This document shows, piece after piece, positions 6,579 through 14,976 of a DNA stretch of 64,000 nt. Under the pieces are notes generated by a model. That model was not told the origin of the DNA, did not search any database, and saw only the letters and a program-made list of their open reading frames with translations. The stretch spans positions 1-64,000 of the forward strand of contig NZ_JADHEC010000006.1 of assembly GCF_015277675.1 (NCBI RefSeq), given 5' to 3'. The position numbers and the translations under genes are program-made. The first letter of the stretch is position 1, and each line of letters begins with the position of its first letter. This DNA comes from Flavobacterium soyangense. GTDB lineage: Bacteria > Bacteroidota > Bacteroidia > Flavobacteriales > Flavobacteriaceae.

Positions 6579-7616
6579 TTACATATCAAAAGGATTTTTT
6601 ATGTTTTTTAAAGAAGTACTGCTTACGTGGGTATATATCATTGTTGTCTTGGGGCTACTGTGACCCAATAAGTCTTGAATGTAGCGCAAATCAGTTCCGT
6701 TTTCTAATAAATGTGTGGCAAAACTATGGCGAAGCGTATGTAAACTAATTTGTTTTGTGATTCCAGCTTTTTTTGCAGATTGATGTAATACAGATTGCGC
6801 ACTTCTGCTGCTGTATTGCCCTCCGTATTGTCCTTCAAACAAGAATGTTTTGGGTTTGTAAATAGTATAATATTCTTTGAGCAGCCCCAAAACTTTATTT
6901 GATAATAATGTGTATCGATCCTTTTTACCTTTTGCATTTTTAACATGAATGAGCATTCTTTGACTATCGATATCGGTAATTTTCATGTCTATAGCTTCGC
7001 TAATGCGGAGACCAGCTGAATATATTAAAGCTAACAAGGTTTTGTGTTTTAAATTAGTGGTTAAATCAATCAGCCTAAACGTTTCTTCTTTGCTCAAAAC
7101 GTTTGGTAAGTTTTTTGCATTTTTGGGACGGTGAAGGTCTGCAATTACAATTTTTGAATCTTTAATGATTTTGAAGAATAATTTTATAGAGTTAATGATC
7201 TGGTTTTGATACGAAGCCGAAAGATTGTTTTTCAAAATATACTCGTTGTTATACACAATCACATCTTCGTTAGTGATATTGGCAATTGGTTTTTCGCGAT
7301 AAAACACTAAAAATGACTTCAAAGCTTCACTATAGGTCATTATCGTGTTTTCGCTATACCGTTTGGAACGCAAGTATTGTTTGAATTTTTCTATTTGGGT
7401 TATGCCTTCACTGGAAGGAATGGTGTGTGATAGGGGTGTAAGCTTGAACCGAATTCGGTTTTCCTCCGTGTCTGGAAGGTGCCAAACCCCCAAAGTTTGA
7501 CTCCAGCGCGAGCCTTCGAGTTTTTTTATTCGAGTGATTAATTCGGCATTCTTTTCGAAATAGACCGCAATTCGCTTGCTGCCTCGGTGTGTGATGATTT
7601 TGGAATTCCAGTTCAT
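6579..7616 (-). CDS. tyrosine recombinase, candidate integron-like integrase
   Basis: The 345-residue protein has an unusual N-terminal domain (about 1-80, with WSQTLGVWHLPDTEENR) and a SAM-like core-binding domain (about 88-170). The catalytic domain shows the Arg of SAGLRISEA, the Lys of KGKKDRY, HTLRHSFATHLL, LLGHSSPKTTMIYTHVS and the Tyr nucleophile. TTMIYTHV and the terminal NPFD resemble IntI proteins (TTMIYTHV and SPLD). The region between KGKKDRY and LHTLRH is short, however, so the IntI-specific insertion is absent. It is read in the same direction as the large cassettes, with its 3' end towards them, as reported for the reversed integron of Treponema. A XerD-like phage or island integrase is the alternative. 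Confidence 0.8.
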   Translation of the reverse strand: MNWNSKIITHRGSKRIAVYFEKNAELITRIKKLEGSRWSQTLGVWHLPDTEENRIRFKLTPLSHTIPSSEGITQIEKFKQYLRSKRYSENTIMTYSEALKSFLVFYREKPIANITNEDVIVYNNEYILKNNLSASYQNQIINSIKLFFKIIKDSKIVIADLHRPKNAKNLPNVLSKEETFRLIDLTTNLKHKTLLALIYSAGLRISEAIDMKITDIDSQRMLIHVKNAKGKKDRYTLLSNKVLGLLKEYYTIYKPKTFLFEGQYGGQYSSRSAQSVLHQSAKKAGITKQISLHTLRHSFATHLLENGTDLRYIQDLLGHSSPKTTMIYTHVSSTSLKNIKNPFDM

Positions 7617-7803
7617 AATCAGTGTTTTGGTTTTGCTAATGTAAAGAAAATAGCCTTAGTTTTAAAAATCAGTCATATTGGCAATGTAAAAGTGTTTCTA
7701 ATTGGCTTGTCTTTGCTTTTATTGGTCTAAATTTTTAAAACTATAAGCTTAAGGTTTCAAAATATGTCTATTTTTTTTAAATTACTATATATTTTTTAAT
7801 AAA

Positions 7804-7858
7804 TTTCTATATATCTTTAATTAAAAAAATATATAGAAATTAATAATTTTCTATATAT
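7804..7858. promoter_or_regulatory. three copies of TTTCTATATAT between the recombinase and HU-like genes
   Basis: TTTCTATATAT occurs at 7804-7814 and 7848-7858, and inverted at 7829-7839. The first and second copies form a palindrome around a 14-nt spacer. The surrounding 7760-7900 is almost pure A and T. The block lies in the 298-nt gene-free space between the divergent recombinase and HU-like genes, so it is well placed to control one or both. An operator is likely from the repeat pattern. The binding protein is unknown, and an HU-type protein preferring bent AT-rich DNA is one possibility. Confidence 0.5.
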
Positions 7859-7914
7859 TTATTAATATCTTTATATTTATGAAATAATTTTAATAACCTA
7901 AACACTTTTATGGT

Positions 7915-8298
7915 ATGGCTATATCTTTCAAAATGGTGCCTAAAAAAAATATTATGGCATCGCCACCAGTAACAAAATATTATCCTTGTGCTGTAAACAC
8001 AGGCGAAGTCAATCTAAATCGATTGGCTTTCATTGTGGCTTCGCAATCGACAGTTAGTCGCGCTGATTGCTATGCCGTTATTGTTGCCTTGACACAAGCT
8101 ATTGGCGATTCGTTGTCCGAGGGACATATCGTAAAGATTGAGGATTTGGGGACTTTTCAAATCACTTTGCAAGGTTTGCCCGCAGATTCTCCAGATGATT
8201 TGGGAAAATCTAGCATTAAAGGAGCAAAAATAATATACAAACCCTCAAGATATTTGAAAAGTACCTTGAACAAATTGACTTATAAAAGGATTCGATAA
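7915..8298 (+). CDS. HU-like DNA-binding protein (Bacteroidota HIG type)
   Basis: This 127-residue basic protein contains the HU/IHF-like core: a helical AFIVASQSTVSRADCYAVIV, then LTQAIGDSLSEGHIVKIEDL with the GTFQI strand (compare G-x-F in HU), and a basic C-terminus IIYKPSRYLKSTLNKLTYKR. Proteins of this type occur in many Bacteroidota and often have a short extension. It should bind or bend DNA. It is divergent from the recombinase across an AT-rich space with repeated operators, so it may assist synapsis in the way IHF helps other tyrosine recombinases. That link is inference from position only, since such genes are also common alone. Confidence 0.75.
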   Translation: MAISFKMVPKKNIMASPPVTKYYPCAVNTGEVNLNRLAFIVASQSTVSRADCYAVIVALTQAIGDSLSEGHIVKIEDLGTFQITLQGLPADSPDDLGKSSIKGAKIIYKPSRYLKSTLNKLTYKRIR

Positions 8299-8380
8299 TA
8301 GGGGGGGCGCATTGTAAATGCTACGATTTGATTATTGATTTAAGTGGGTGCTCATCGCAGGCGAGTCCAATAAGGTTTTT

Positions 8381-8483
8381 TTGTCATTTCGACGAAGGAG
8401 AAATCAAATCTATTGCTCCCGTTATGTGATTTACTTCGCCTATTCGAGCAGAGCTCTCGGGTTTCCTTCGTCAAAATGACAAA
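8381..8483. repeat. TCATTTCGAC palindromic element, copy 1
   Basis: The copy begins TTGTCATTTCGACGAAGGAG and closes with the complement TCCTTCGTCAAAATGACAA, with about 65 nt between. It lies in the 320-nt gene-free space between the HU-like gene and the gene at 8619. Two further copies occur at 9144 and 49760 with different centres. The termini are conserved while the middle (GAGAAATCA, GTTATGTGATTT, CTTCGCCT) is only partly shared. It resembles the REP/BIME class of dispersed palindromes. No REP-associated transposase is visible in this window. Nothing else was seen in this gap. Confidence 0.8.
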
Positions 8484-8618
8484 GTCGGGACTTTTTTTTG
8501 CTTAATTTGATGATATTGTACGAGCACCATTTGAGTTTTAGTATTAGCTCACTCTTTGTTTATAGAATATGACCAACTTTGCGAAAAACTTTGCGAACTT
8601 TGCAGTAAATAATTGAAT

Positions 8619-9059
8619 ATGAAAATAAATCCAAAAAACGGAATCGACAAGCTCCTTTTCGGAATGAAACAAAAGGATGTTACCGCTATATACGGAAAAC
8701 CTAACCGAAATTACAAGGACGAAGACGATAACGTTATTTTTGCCTACAACAAACTTAAAATGCGGTTGACTTTCTATAAAGACGAGGAATTCAAATTGGG
8801 TTACATCGTGGCTTCGAGTTCAGACTTGGAGTTATTTGGTAACAAAATCATTGGTAAACAAATCAGCGAAGTCAAAAAGGAATTGGCTGCCAAAGTAATT
8901 ACCAAGTTCACCCAAGAAGATTTCGACACTTTCGAAAACTATTTCAACGAGGATAATTGGTTTATCCTGCAGACGGAATTTGATGAAGTGGTAAAATTTG
9001 AAATTGGCGCCATCATCAATGCCAAGGATGAATTTGATTGGAAATTTGGAAAGAAATAA
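8619..9059 (+). CDS. hypothetical soluble protein (146 aa)
   Basis: I do not recognise the family. The ATG at 8619 (MKINPKNGIDKLLFGMKQKD) is preferred over a TTG two codons earlier. The protein looks alpha/beta and is rich in charged residues, with short motifs such as IYGKPNRNYKDEDDN, LTFYKDEEFKLGYIVAS and FENYFNEDNWFILQT. The general style resembles small immunity or SMI1/SUKH-like proteins, but there is no decisive motif. It stands alone, flanked on both sides by TCATTTCGAC palindromes, so it forms its own transcription unit. No signal peptide or membrane segment is present. Confidence 0.7.
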   Translation: MKINPKNGIDKLLFGMKQKDVTAIYGKPNRNYKDEDDNVIFAYNKLKMRLTFYKDEEFKLGYIVASSSDLELFGNKIIGKQISEVKKELAAKVITKFTQEDFDTFENYFNEDNWFILQTEFDEVVKFEIGAIINAKDEFDWKFGKK

Positions 9060-9143
9060 TACAATTAACCATATAAGTTTTTTAAATCTGTCGGTTTTTT
9101 TATGGTATTTGGTTTTTTGTAAACGGGAATATAATAGTATTTA

Positions 9144-9226
9144 TTTGTCATTTCGACCATAGGAGCAACTAATGCGATTTGCTTCGCCTGTTCGCTATCG
9201 CTTGAGTCTTATGGTCGAAATGACAA
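9144..9226. repeat. TCATTTCGAC palindromic element, copy 2
   Basis: The element opens with TTTGTCATTTCGACCATAGG and closes with CTTATGGTCGAAATGACAAA, an inverted pair of about 19 nt around a centre containing GCGATTTGCTTCGCCTG. It lies between two convergent genes (8619-9059 plus and the mgtA-like gene on minus) and could serve as a two-way terminator. It shares its ends with the copies at 8381 and 49760. Confidence 0.8.
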
Positions 9227-9258
9227 AATTAGTTGTAACAACTACTCTTTATTAGGAA

Positions 9259-11778
9259 TCACCTACTTCTATATGTTTTAAAAAACCAGACTTTTAGTAA
9301 GTCAGCAGTAATGATGTAGGCAAGAACAATGGTTATCATTATTCCCAAATTCAGCAAGGGCAGCGGTGACAATCCCACTTGGCCTGCAAAGGGCATATAG
9401 GGCAGAGAAAGGGTTACTATCAACCCGATAATGCTCAAAATAAACAGGTATTTTCCGGGTTTGCTTTTGAAGAAATTTTTGTGGGTGCGAATGATAAACA
9501 GAATAAATAATTCGGTCAGGATAGATTCTACAAACCAGCCTGTTCTAAAATCGGATTCTTTTACTTTTAAGACATAATAAAGGGTCAGAAAGGTAATCAC
9601 ATCAAAAACAGAACTGTGAATCCCGAAAATTACCATAAAAGTTCGGATGGATTTTAAATTCCATTTTCCGGGTTTATCCAGTTGTTCTTGGTCTACGTTG
9701 TCAGAGGCGATAGTGAGATAAGGAAAACTGGTGATGAAATTCATTAGCAAAATTTGCTTTGGCAGCATCGGTAGAAACGGCAATATTAAGGAAGCAATGG
9801 CTACGCTAAACATATTCCCGAAGGTTGAACCGGTGTTAATAAAGATATATTTCAGTGTATTAGCAAACGTTTTTCGTCCTTCTTTAATGCCATCAATAAT
9901 GACCATCAAGTCTTTTTGCATCAGTACAAAGTCAGCGGCTTCGCGGGCAACATCAACCGCATTTTCTACTGAAATCCCAACATCGGCGGCACTTATTGCC
10001 GAAACATCGTTAATGCCGTCACCCATATACCCCACGGAGTATGTTTTTCGCAAGGCTTGTATGATGTGTTCTTTTTGCTGGGGTTCGACTTCGGCAAAAA
10101 TGTGTACTTTTCGAACTAAATGTTTCAATGCTTCGGGACTTACATTAAAAATTTCTTGACCAGTCATTACCACAGGATTTTTGATTCCAATTTTTAACGC
10201 TATGGATTTGGCCACATTTTTATTGTCGCCGGATATTATTTTTAAATGCACCTGCAGTTTTAACAGTTCCTCGATGGTTTGGTCAATTCCTTCTTTTATG
10301 GGATCTTCGAGCAATATAAAACCTCCAAAAATCATATTGGTTTCGTCTTCTTTTGTAATGGAATTAGCAATAATTTTCTTGTAACAAACCCCAATTGCCC
10401 GCAATCCGTCGATGCCAAATTGTTCGAATTTTTTCTCGATTGCCGCTTGATGTGATTCGATGTTTTCGATGTCGCCATTTCCCAATCTGATGAAGGAACA
10501 AATAGAAATGATTTGGGCAAAAGCACCTTTGGTTATCAATATTTTATCCTCATTAGTACTCACGGTAATACTCAGCCGTTTCCGAATGAAATCATAGGGA
10601 ATCTCTCCGAATTTCGTGGGTTTTATTTTGGTTACCAATGCCAATTGTTTCAGTGCATCGTCTATAGGATTAGCATAACCGGTTTCAAAATTGGCATTCC
10701 AATACGCCAGTTCTTTGACAAATTCACTTTCGATACCCAAACCATCCACGGTTCCGGCAACTTTAATTGAACCTTCGGTAATGGTGCCGGTTTTGTCCGT
10801 ACACAAAAGATTTATTTCTCCCAAGTTTTGAATGGAAGCCAGTTTCTTTACGATTACTTTTTTGCTCAACATTCGTTTTGCTCCGGCACTCATTGCAATG
10901 GTGGTAATTGCCGGAAGCAATTCAGGTGCCATTCCTACGGCTAAAGCCAAGGCAAACAGCGCGGATTCAATAACACTTTTGTGATTCAGTAAATTGACTA
11001 CCAAGATAAAAAGCGAAAGTACCAAGGTTATTTTCATCAAGAAAAAACCAAAGTCTTTAATTCCTTTTTCAAACGTAGTTTCTACCACCGTGGCTGCGCT
11101 TTTGGCAATATTACCAAAAATGGTTTCGTTACCCGTGTTGATAACCAGGACTTTTGCTGAGCCACTGACAATGTTTGTTCCTTCCCAGAGACAATTGGTT
11201 CTTTTGACCAGTTCAGTATTCTCGACAAGAATTCCTGCCGCTTTTGCCGTTGGATAGGATTCTCCTGTCAGGCTGGCTTCGTTGGCGTGCAATTCATTAG
11301 ATTCTATAATAAGGCAATCCGCGGGAAGCATATCTCCGGCTTTCAATAATAGGATATCGCCAGATACAATTTCAGAAGAAATAATTTCTTTTTCTATTCC
11401 TTCTCTTATTACTTTACTTTTTAGGGCAATTATGGATTGCAATTTTTCAACAATTCGACCCGCATTTCTTTCCTGAAAAAAACTAAGTAAACCGGTAGAT
11501 AAAACGATAAAGAGAATAATAAACACATCAGAAGTGTCACCCAGAAATGCCGATAAAATGACCGCGCCAATAAGCAAAAGCATCAAAGGACTTTTGAACT
11601 GACTGATAAAAAGAAATCCTTCTTTTATAAAAATGGACTTTTTTTTCTTGTAATGGTTGGTTTGGGCAAGGATTTTATTGACATCAATTTGGGAAAGTCC
11701 TTTGTGAGAACTGCCCAGTTTTTGGAACCAATAATTGGTGTCAAATTGCCAAAAAGTAGCTGTTGGTTGAGTTTGCAT
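9259..11778 (-). CDS. mgtA: magnesium-translocating P-type ATPase
   Basis: This 839-residue P-type ATPase should import Mg2+ across the inner membrane using ATP. Ordered features are a cytoplasmic N-terminus, two membrane helices (about 60-100), the actuator loop with TGES (171-174), the ion-binding helix VGMAPELLP (281-289), the phosphorylation motif DKTGT (328-332), the hinge GDGINDVSAI near residue 620 and six C-terminal helices. VGMAPELLP is the form typical of MgtA/MgtB rather than Ca or K pumps. The length is slightly below the usual 890-910. It stands alone, with a short 5' region of under 60 nt before the opposing operon terminator, so no long Mg-sensing leader fits here. Confidence 0.92.
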   Translation of the reverse strand: MQTQPTATFWQFDTNYWFQKLGSSHKGLSQIDVNKILAQTNHYKKKKSIFIKEGFLFISQFKSPLMLLLIGAVILSAFLGDTSDVFIILFIVLSTGLLSFFQERNAGRIVEKLQSIIALKSKVIREGIEKEIISSEIVSGDILLLKAGDMLPADCLIIESNELHANEASLTGESYPTAKAAGILVENTELVKRTNCLWEGTNIVSGSAKVLVINTGNETIFGNIAKSAATVVETTFEKGIKDFGFFLMKITLVLSLFILVVNLLNHKSVIESALFALALAVGMAPELLPAITTIAMSAGAKRMLSKKVIVKKLASIQNLGEINLLCTDKTGTITEGSIKVAGTVDGLGIESEFVKELAYWNANFETGYANPIDDALKQLALVTKIKPTKFGEIPYDFIRKRLSITVSTNEDKILITKGAFAQIISICSFIRLGNGDIENIESHQAAIEKKFEQFGIDGLRAIGVCYKKIIANSITKEDETNMIFGGFILLEDPIKEGIDQTIEELLKLQVHLKIISGDNKNVAKSIALKIGIKNPVVMTGQEIFNVSPEALKHLVRKVHIFAEVEPQQKEHIIQALRKTYSVGYMGDGINDVSAISAADVGISVENAVDVAREAADFVLMQKDLMVIIDGIKEGRKTFANTLKYIFINTGSTFGNMFSVAIASLILPFLPMLPKQILLMNFITSFPYLTIASDNVDQEQLDKPGKWNLKSIRTFMVIFGIHSSVFDVITFLTLYYVLKVKESDFRTGWFVESILTELFILFIIRTHKNFFKSKPGKYLFILSIIGLIVTLSLPYMPFAGQVGLSPLPLLNLGIMITIVLAYIITADLLKVWFFKTYRSR

Positions 11779-11838
11779 AAAAAAAGGTATCTAATTGATT
11801 ATGAGCAAACATATTCTCAAATATAAGCATAAATAACA

Positions 11839-11875
11839 AGAAACCCGACAAGTTTTGAATCTTGTCGGGTTTCTT
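11839..11875 (-). terminator. intrinsic terminator of the isomerase operon
   Basis: A perfect stem AGAAACCCGACAAG / CTTGTCGGGTTTCT with an 8-nt loop lies 45 nt after the last isomerase gene. It also sits just upstream of mgtA. The flanking T-run is modest in both directions, so it may act bidirectionally. Confidence 0.75.
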
Positions 11876-11919
11876 TATATTATTCAGTCTTAGAAAAAGC
11901 CGAAATAAAATCGGTTTTA

Positions 11920-13140
11920 TTATTTAGGCTCCACTTTGTTTTCTATCATTTCAATCTCAAATATAAGATTTGCATTCGGTGGGATAACTCCACCAGCTCC
12001 TTTTTCGCCATAGGCTAGATTCGACGGAATGATGATTATGGCTTTATCTCCATAGGACATCAGGTTCAATCCTTCAAGAAATCCAGGAATCATACCGTCT
12101 TTTTTTCCTGCTTCAAAAGGAAATGCTCGATATCCGTTTTGGGCTGCCCTGTTAGCATCGTACTTTCCATAAGTTTTACAAACGTCCTCGTAACTGCTGT
12201 CAAACAAAGTTCCGTCTTCAAAATAACCTGCATAATTAAAGTTAAAAATAGTTCCGTCTGCTGGTTTTACGCCAGTTCCTTTTTGTGTAATTTTATAGAT
12301 TAAACCGGAAGAAGTTTTAGTTCCAGTGGCTTTATTTTCGGCAATATAAGATGCTTTTGCAGCGATAATGCTACCGTATTTTTCCAGATAAACCTTTTTG
12401 GCTTCAGCCTGAATTTCTGCTTGCTTTTTCTGGTTTTCGGCATCAATTACTGCTTGTTTTTTGGCGTCTTCAGCTTTATTGGAATAATAATCCGAGAATA
12501 CTTTTGGGGCATCAAATGCTTTTGCCAAAGTTCCTTTTCTGGTAATTGTGACTTTCAATATTACATCGTTTTGAGCAATCAGGTTGACTATTTCCATTCC
12601 TTGTGTTACGTGGCCAAAAATAGTGTGTTTTCCGTTTAACCAAGGTGTATCTTTGTGTGTAATGAAAAATTGGCTTCCGTTAGTTGTAGGGCCAGAATTT
12701 GCCATTGCCAAAACGCCACCTTTTTCGAATTTTAAATCCGTAAATTCATCTTTAAAAGCATAACCCGGGCCGCCAGAGCCATTCCCTGATGGATCACCGC
12801 CTTGAATCATAAAATCTTTGATTACTCTGTGAAATTTTAAACCATCATAAAAAGGTTTTCCTTTTAGTTTTTCATTGGTTACAAAAGTATTTTTTCCTTC
12901 TGCCAAAGCGATGAAGTTTGCAACGGTTACAGGTGCTTTTTTGTATTCTAATTGCACGACAATATTTCCTTTATTTGTAGAAATTGTGGCAAAAATTCCT
13001 TCGATTGCCACTGGGGTTTTAGCAGTTGGTTTAGCAGTTGTGGTTGGTTTCTTTGTTGTTGCAACTGGTTTTTTTGCAGTTTGGGCCTGAATGTTCAACA
13101 TTCCCAAAAACAATAATAATAATAGGATTTTAGATTTCAT
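11920..13140 (-). CDS. exported cyclophilin-FKBP fusion peptidyl-prolyl isomerase
   Basis: A signal peptide (MKSKILLLLLFLGMLNIQAQ) and a Lys/Thr/Pro-rich linker lead to a cyclophilin domain at about 48-205, with KFHRVIKDFMIQGGDPSGNG and SQFFITHKDTPWLNGKHTIF. An Ala/Lys-rich helical spacer (about 215-275) leads to an FKBP domain at about 285-405 with YFEDGTLFDSSYE, MIPGFLEGLNLMSYGDKA and AYGEKGAGGVIPPNANLIFE. Two unrelated isomerase folds thus sit in one chain. It is the last gene of an operon with gldI and a close paralogue upstream (42-nt gap). It should assist folding of envelope proteins, perhaps of the gliding or secretion machinery. Confidence 0.9.
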   Translation of the reverse strand: MKSKILLLLLFLGMLNIQAQTAKKPVATTKKPTTTAKPTAKTPVAIEGIFATISTNKGNIVVQLEYKKAPVTVANFIALAEGKNTFVTNEKLKGKPFYDGLKFHRVIKDFMIQGGDPSGNGSGGPGYAFKDEFTDLKFEKGGVLAMANSGPTTNGSQFFITHKDTPWLNGKHTIFGHVTQGMEIVNLIAQNDVILKVTITRKGTLAKAFDAPKVFSDYYSNKAEDAKKQAVIDAENQKKQAEIQAEAKKVYLEKYGSIIAAKASYIAENKATGTKTSSGLIYKITQKGTGVKPADGTIFNFNYAGYFEDGTLFDSSYEDVCKTYGKYDANRAAQNGYRAFPFEAGKKDGMIPGFLEGLNLMSYGDKAIIIIPSNLAYGEKGAGGVIPPNANLIFEIEMIENKVEPK

Positions 13141-13181
13141 TTTTAATAATTTTAAGGTCTGACTTTTTTAGTGGTTAATAA

Positions 13182-14294
13182 TTATTGAGGCATTTTTTCT
13201 AATAATTCAATTTCGAAAATAATATTGGCATTTGGCGGAATTACTCCCCCCGCTCCAGCTTCTCCATAACCCAATTTTGAAGGGATAAAGATTACTGCTT
13301 TGTCACCAAAAGATAATTTTTCCAATCCTTCGATAAAACCTGGAATCATTCCGTCTTTTCGTCCCGCCTGAAATGGAATAGGTTGGTATCCGTTTTGCGC
13401 AGCTCTGTTGGCATCATATTTTCCAAAAGTTTTTGAAACATCTTCAATACTGGAATCAAATAAGCTTCCATTTTCCAGGAAACCGGCATAATGAATGTAG
13501 ACATTAGCCCCATTTGCAGGTTTTTTGCCTCCAGCTTTCTTAGTTATGACATATTGTAATCCTGTTGGAGTTTGTATTGATTTGGATTTTAAAGCGGTAA
13601 AATACGCAGCTTTTTGGTCAAAAACTGCTTTGTATTTTGCATTTGCAGCGGCTTCAATAGCCAATTTATTCTTTTGATTTTCGGCTTCTACAGAAAAATA
13701 ATCCCGAAATGTTTTCACGGCATCAAACTTTTTAGCGGCTTCTCCATTTCTGATAATAGTTACCTTAACCATATAATCTCCTTGCTCAATTTTATTTACC
13801 ACATCCATCCCTTTTTCGACTACTTGACCAAAAATAGTGTGTTTTCCTTCAAGCCAAGGGGTTTCTAGATGAGTAATAAAAAATTGGCTACTGTTAGTTG
13901 TCGGGCCATTATTGGCCATTGCCAAAACACCGCCTTTGTCAAATTTCAAGTCTGAAATTTCATCCTTGAATTTATAGCCGGCATCACCAGAACCCGTTCC
14001 TAAAGGATCGCCGCCTTGAATCATAAAGTCCTTAATGACTCTGTGAAATTTCAGTCCATCATAAAAGGGTTTCTTTTTAAGGTTTTCATTGGTTATAAAT
14101 TCGTTTTTTCCTTCAGCCAAAGTCACAAAGTTTGCTACTGTGATTGGTGCTTTTTCATAATTCAATTGGACAATTATTGTTCCTTTATTGGTTTCAATTT
14201 GGGCATACAACCCATCAGGAAGATTATTTTTTTCATCTTTACATGAATACAATGAGGCGATTAGTACGAATGCTAATAGAATACTTTTTTTCAT
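13182..14294 (-). CDS. lipoprotein cyclophilin-FKBP fusion peptidyl-prolyl isomerase
   Basis: The N-terminus MKKSILLAFVLIASLYSCKD has a lipobox (LYSC), so the mature protein should be lipid-anchored. A cyclophilin domain (about 28-185, KFHRVIKDFMIQGGDP and SQFFITHLETPW) and a C-terminal FKBP domain (about 255-368, HYAGFLENGSLFDSS and GEAGAGGVIPPNANIIFEIE) follow. It is a paralogue of the next gene downstream, with closely matching domain sequence, but lacks the Thr/Pro linker and has a lipid anchor instead. The start lies 8 nt after gldI, which indicates one transcript. The pair looks like a tandem duplication with divergent anchoring. Confidence 0.9.
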   Translation of the reverse strand: MKKSILLAFVLIASLYSCKDEKNNLPDGLYAQIETNKGTIIVQLNYEKAPITVANFVTLAEGKNEFITNENLKKKPFYDGLKFHRVIKDFMIQGGDPLGTGSGDAGYKFKDEISDLKFDKGGVLAMANNGPTTNSSQFFITHLETPWLEGKHTIFGQVVEKGMDVVNKIEQGDYMVKVTIIRNGEAAKKFDAVKTFRDYFSVEAENQKNKLAIEAAANAKYKAVFDQKAAYFTALKSKSIQTPTGLQYVITKKAGGKKPANGANVYIHYAGFLENGSLFDSSIEDVSKTFGKYDANRAAQNGYQPIPFQAGRKDGMIPGFIEGLEKLSFGDKAVIFIPSKLGYGEAGAGGVIPPNANIIFEIELLEKMPQ

Positions 14295-14301
14295 ATGAAT
14301 T

Positions 14302-14970
14302 TTAATTTGTTATAGTGTCTTTGGATTTATTTACGGGTTTAGTTTGCTTTGCGGGTTCAATATTGCTCGTGTCCTGTTTTTCAGGGGTTGTTGCTTTTAG
14401 TTGAACTTCTTTTTTAAATGCTGTTTCCGATATGAAATTATGGAGTGTTACAGTACATATTAATGGTTGGTTGGTACCAATTTTTTTGTCATCACCGTGA
14501 TATCCATAAGCAATATGCGAGGGAAAAAGAAAAATTACTTTCTCGTTTTTATGCATCAATTTGATACCCTCTCTCAATCCCGTCATTATATTTTGCTTAT
14601 CAACAGCATAAGTTTGAGGTCTTAATTCGAGTTCAGAATAAATTACGTTTCCCTTTAAATCTTTTACCTCATAATCAAAAAAGGCGACATCTCCTTTTTT
14701 TGGAGTTATGGTGTCCAAGGTATTTTGAATTACATAAGTGTACCAATATCCTTTAGTCGAAGCGAAATATTTTACTTTAGGATTGCTTTTAATTAAGGAG
14801 TCAATTTGACCTTCTTCGCCAGCATTTAACTTCTTGTTTCTTTCAATCGATTTTTTCATAAAAGTTCCCGATTTTTGAGAAATTGGTCTTCTGGCTTCCT
14901 GATGTTGTTTACAACTGGTTACCAAAATAGTGACCAAGAATACAAAAAGAATAAGTTTGCAATATTTCAT
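14302..14970 (-). CDS. gldI: gliding-motility FKBP-type lipoprotein GldI
   Basis: The lipoprotein signal MKYCKLILFVFLVTILVTSC is followed by a basic helical region and an FKBP domain at about 85-185, with KKGDVAFFDYEVKDLKGN, IMTGLREGIKLMHKNEKV and FLFPSHIAYGYHGDDKKIG. In Flavobacterium johnsoniae GldI is a peptidyl-prolyl isomerase-like lipoprotein required for gliding and type IX secretion. The length, lipobox and position between a DHH phosphoesterase and further isomerases fit that protein. The C-terminal 35 residues are a Lys/Pro/Thr-rich tail. It starts 6 nt after the upstream gene. The match is from recalled family features and not from an alignment. Confidence 0.82.
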   Translation of the reverse strand: MKYCKLILFVFLVTILVTSCKQHQEARRPISQKSGTFMKKSIERNKKLNAGEEGQIDSLIKSNPKVKYFASTKGYWYTYVIQNTLDTITPKKGDVAFFDYEVKDLKGNVIYSELELRPQTYAVDKQNIMTGLREGIKLMHKNEKVIFLFPSHIAYGYHGDDKKIGTNQPLICTVTLHNFISETAFKKEVQLKATTPEKQDTSNIEPAKQTKPVNKSKDTITN

Positions 14971-14976
14971 AGCGCT

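Noticed and set aside
1..7616. Prophage or ICE instead of an integron-like array
   Set aside because: No structural phage, transfer or replication gene is present, and the palindromes occur between every cargo unit, which phages do not do. A small island with an integrase remains a weaker alternative.
9731..11476. Several plus-strand frames within the mgtA gene
   Set aside because: They are antisense shadows of a strongly conserved gene with all P-ATPase motifs.
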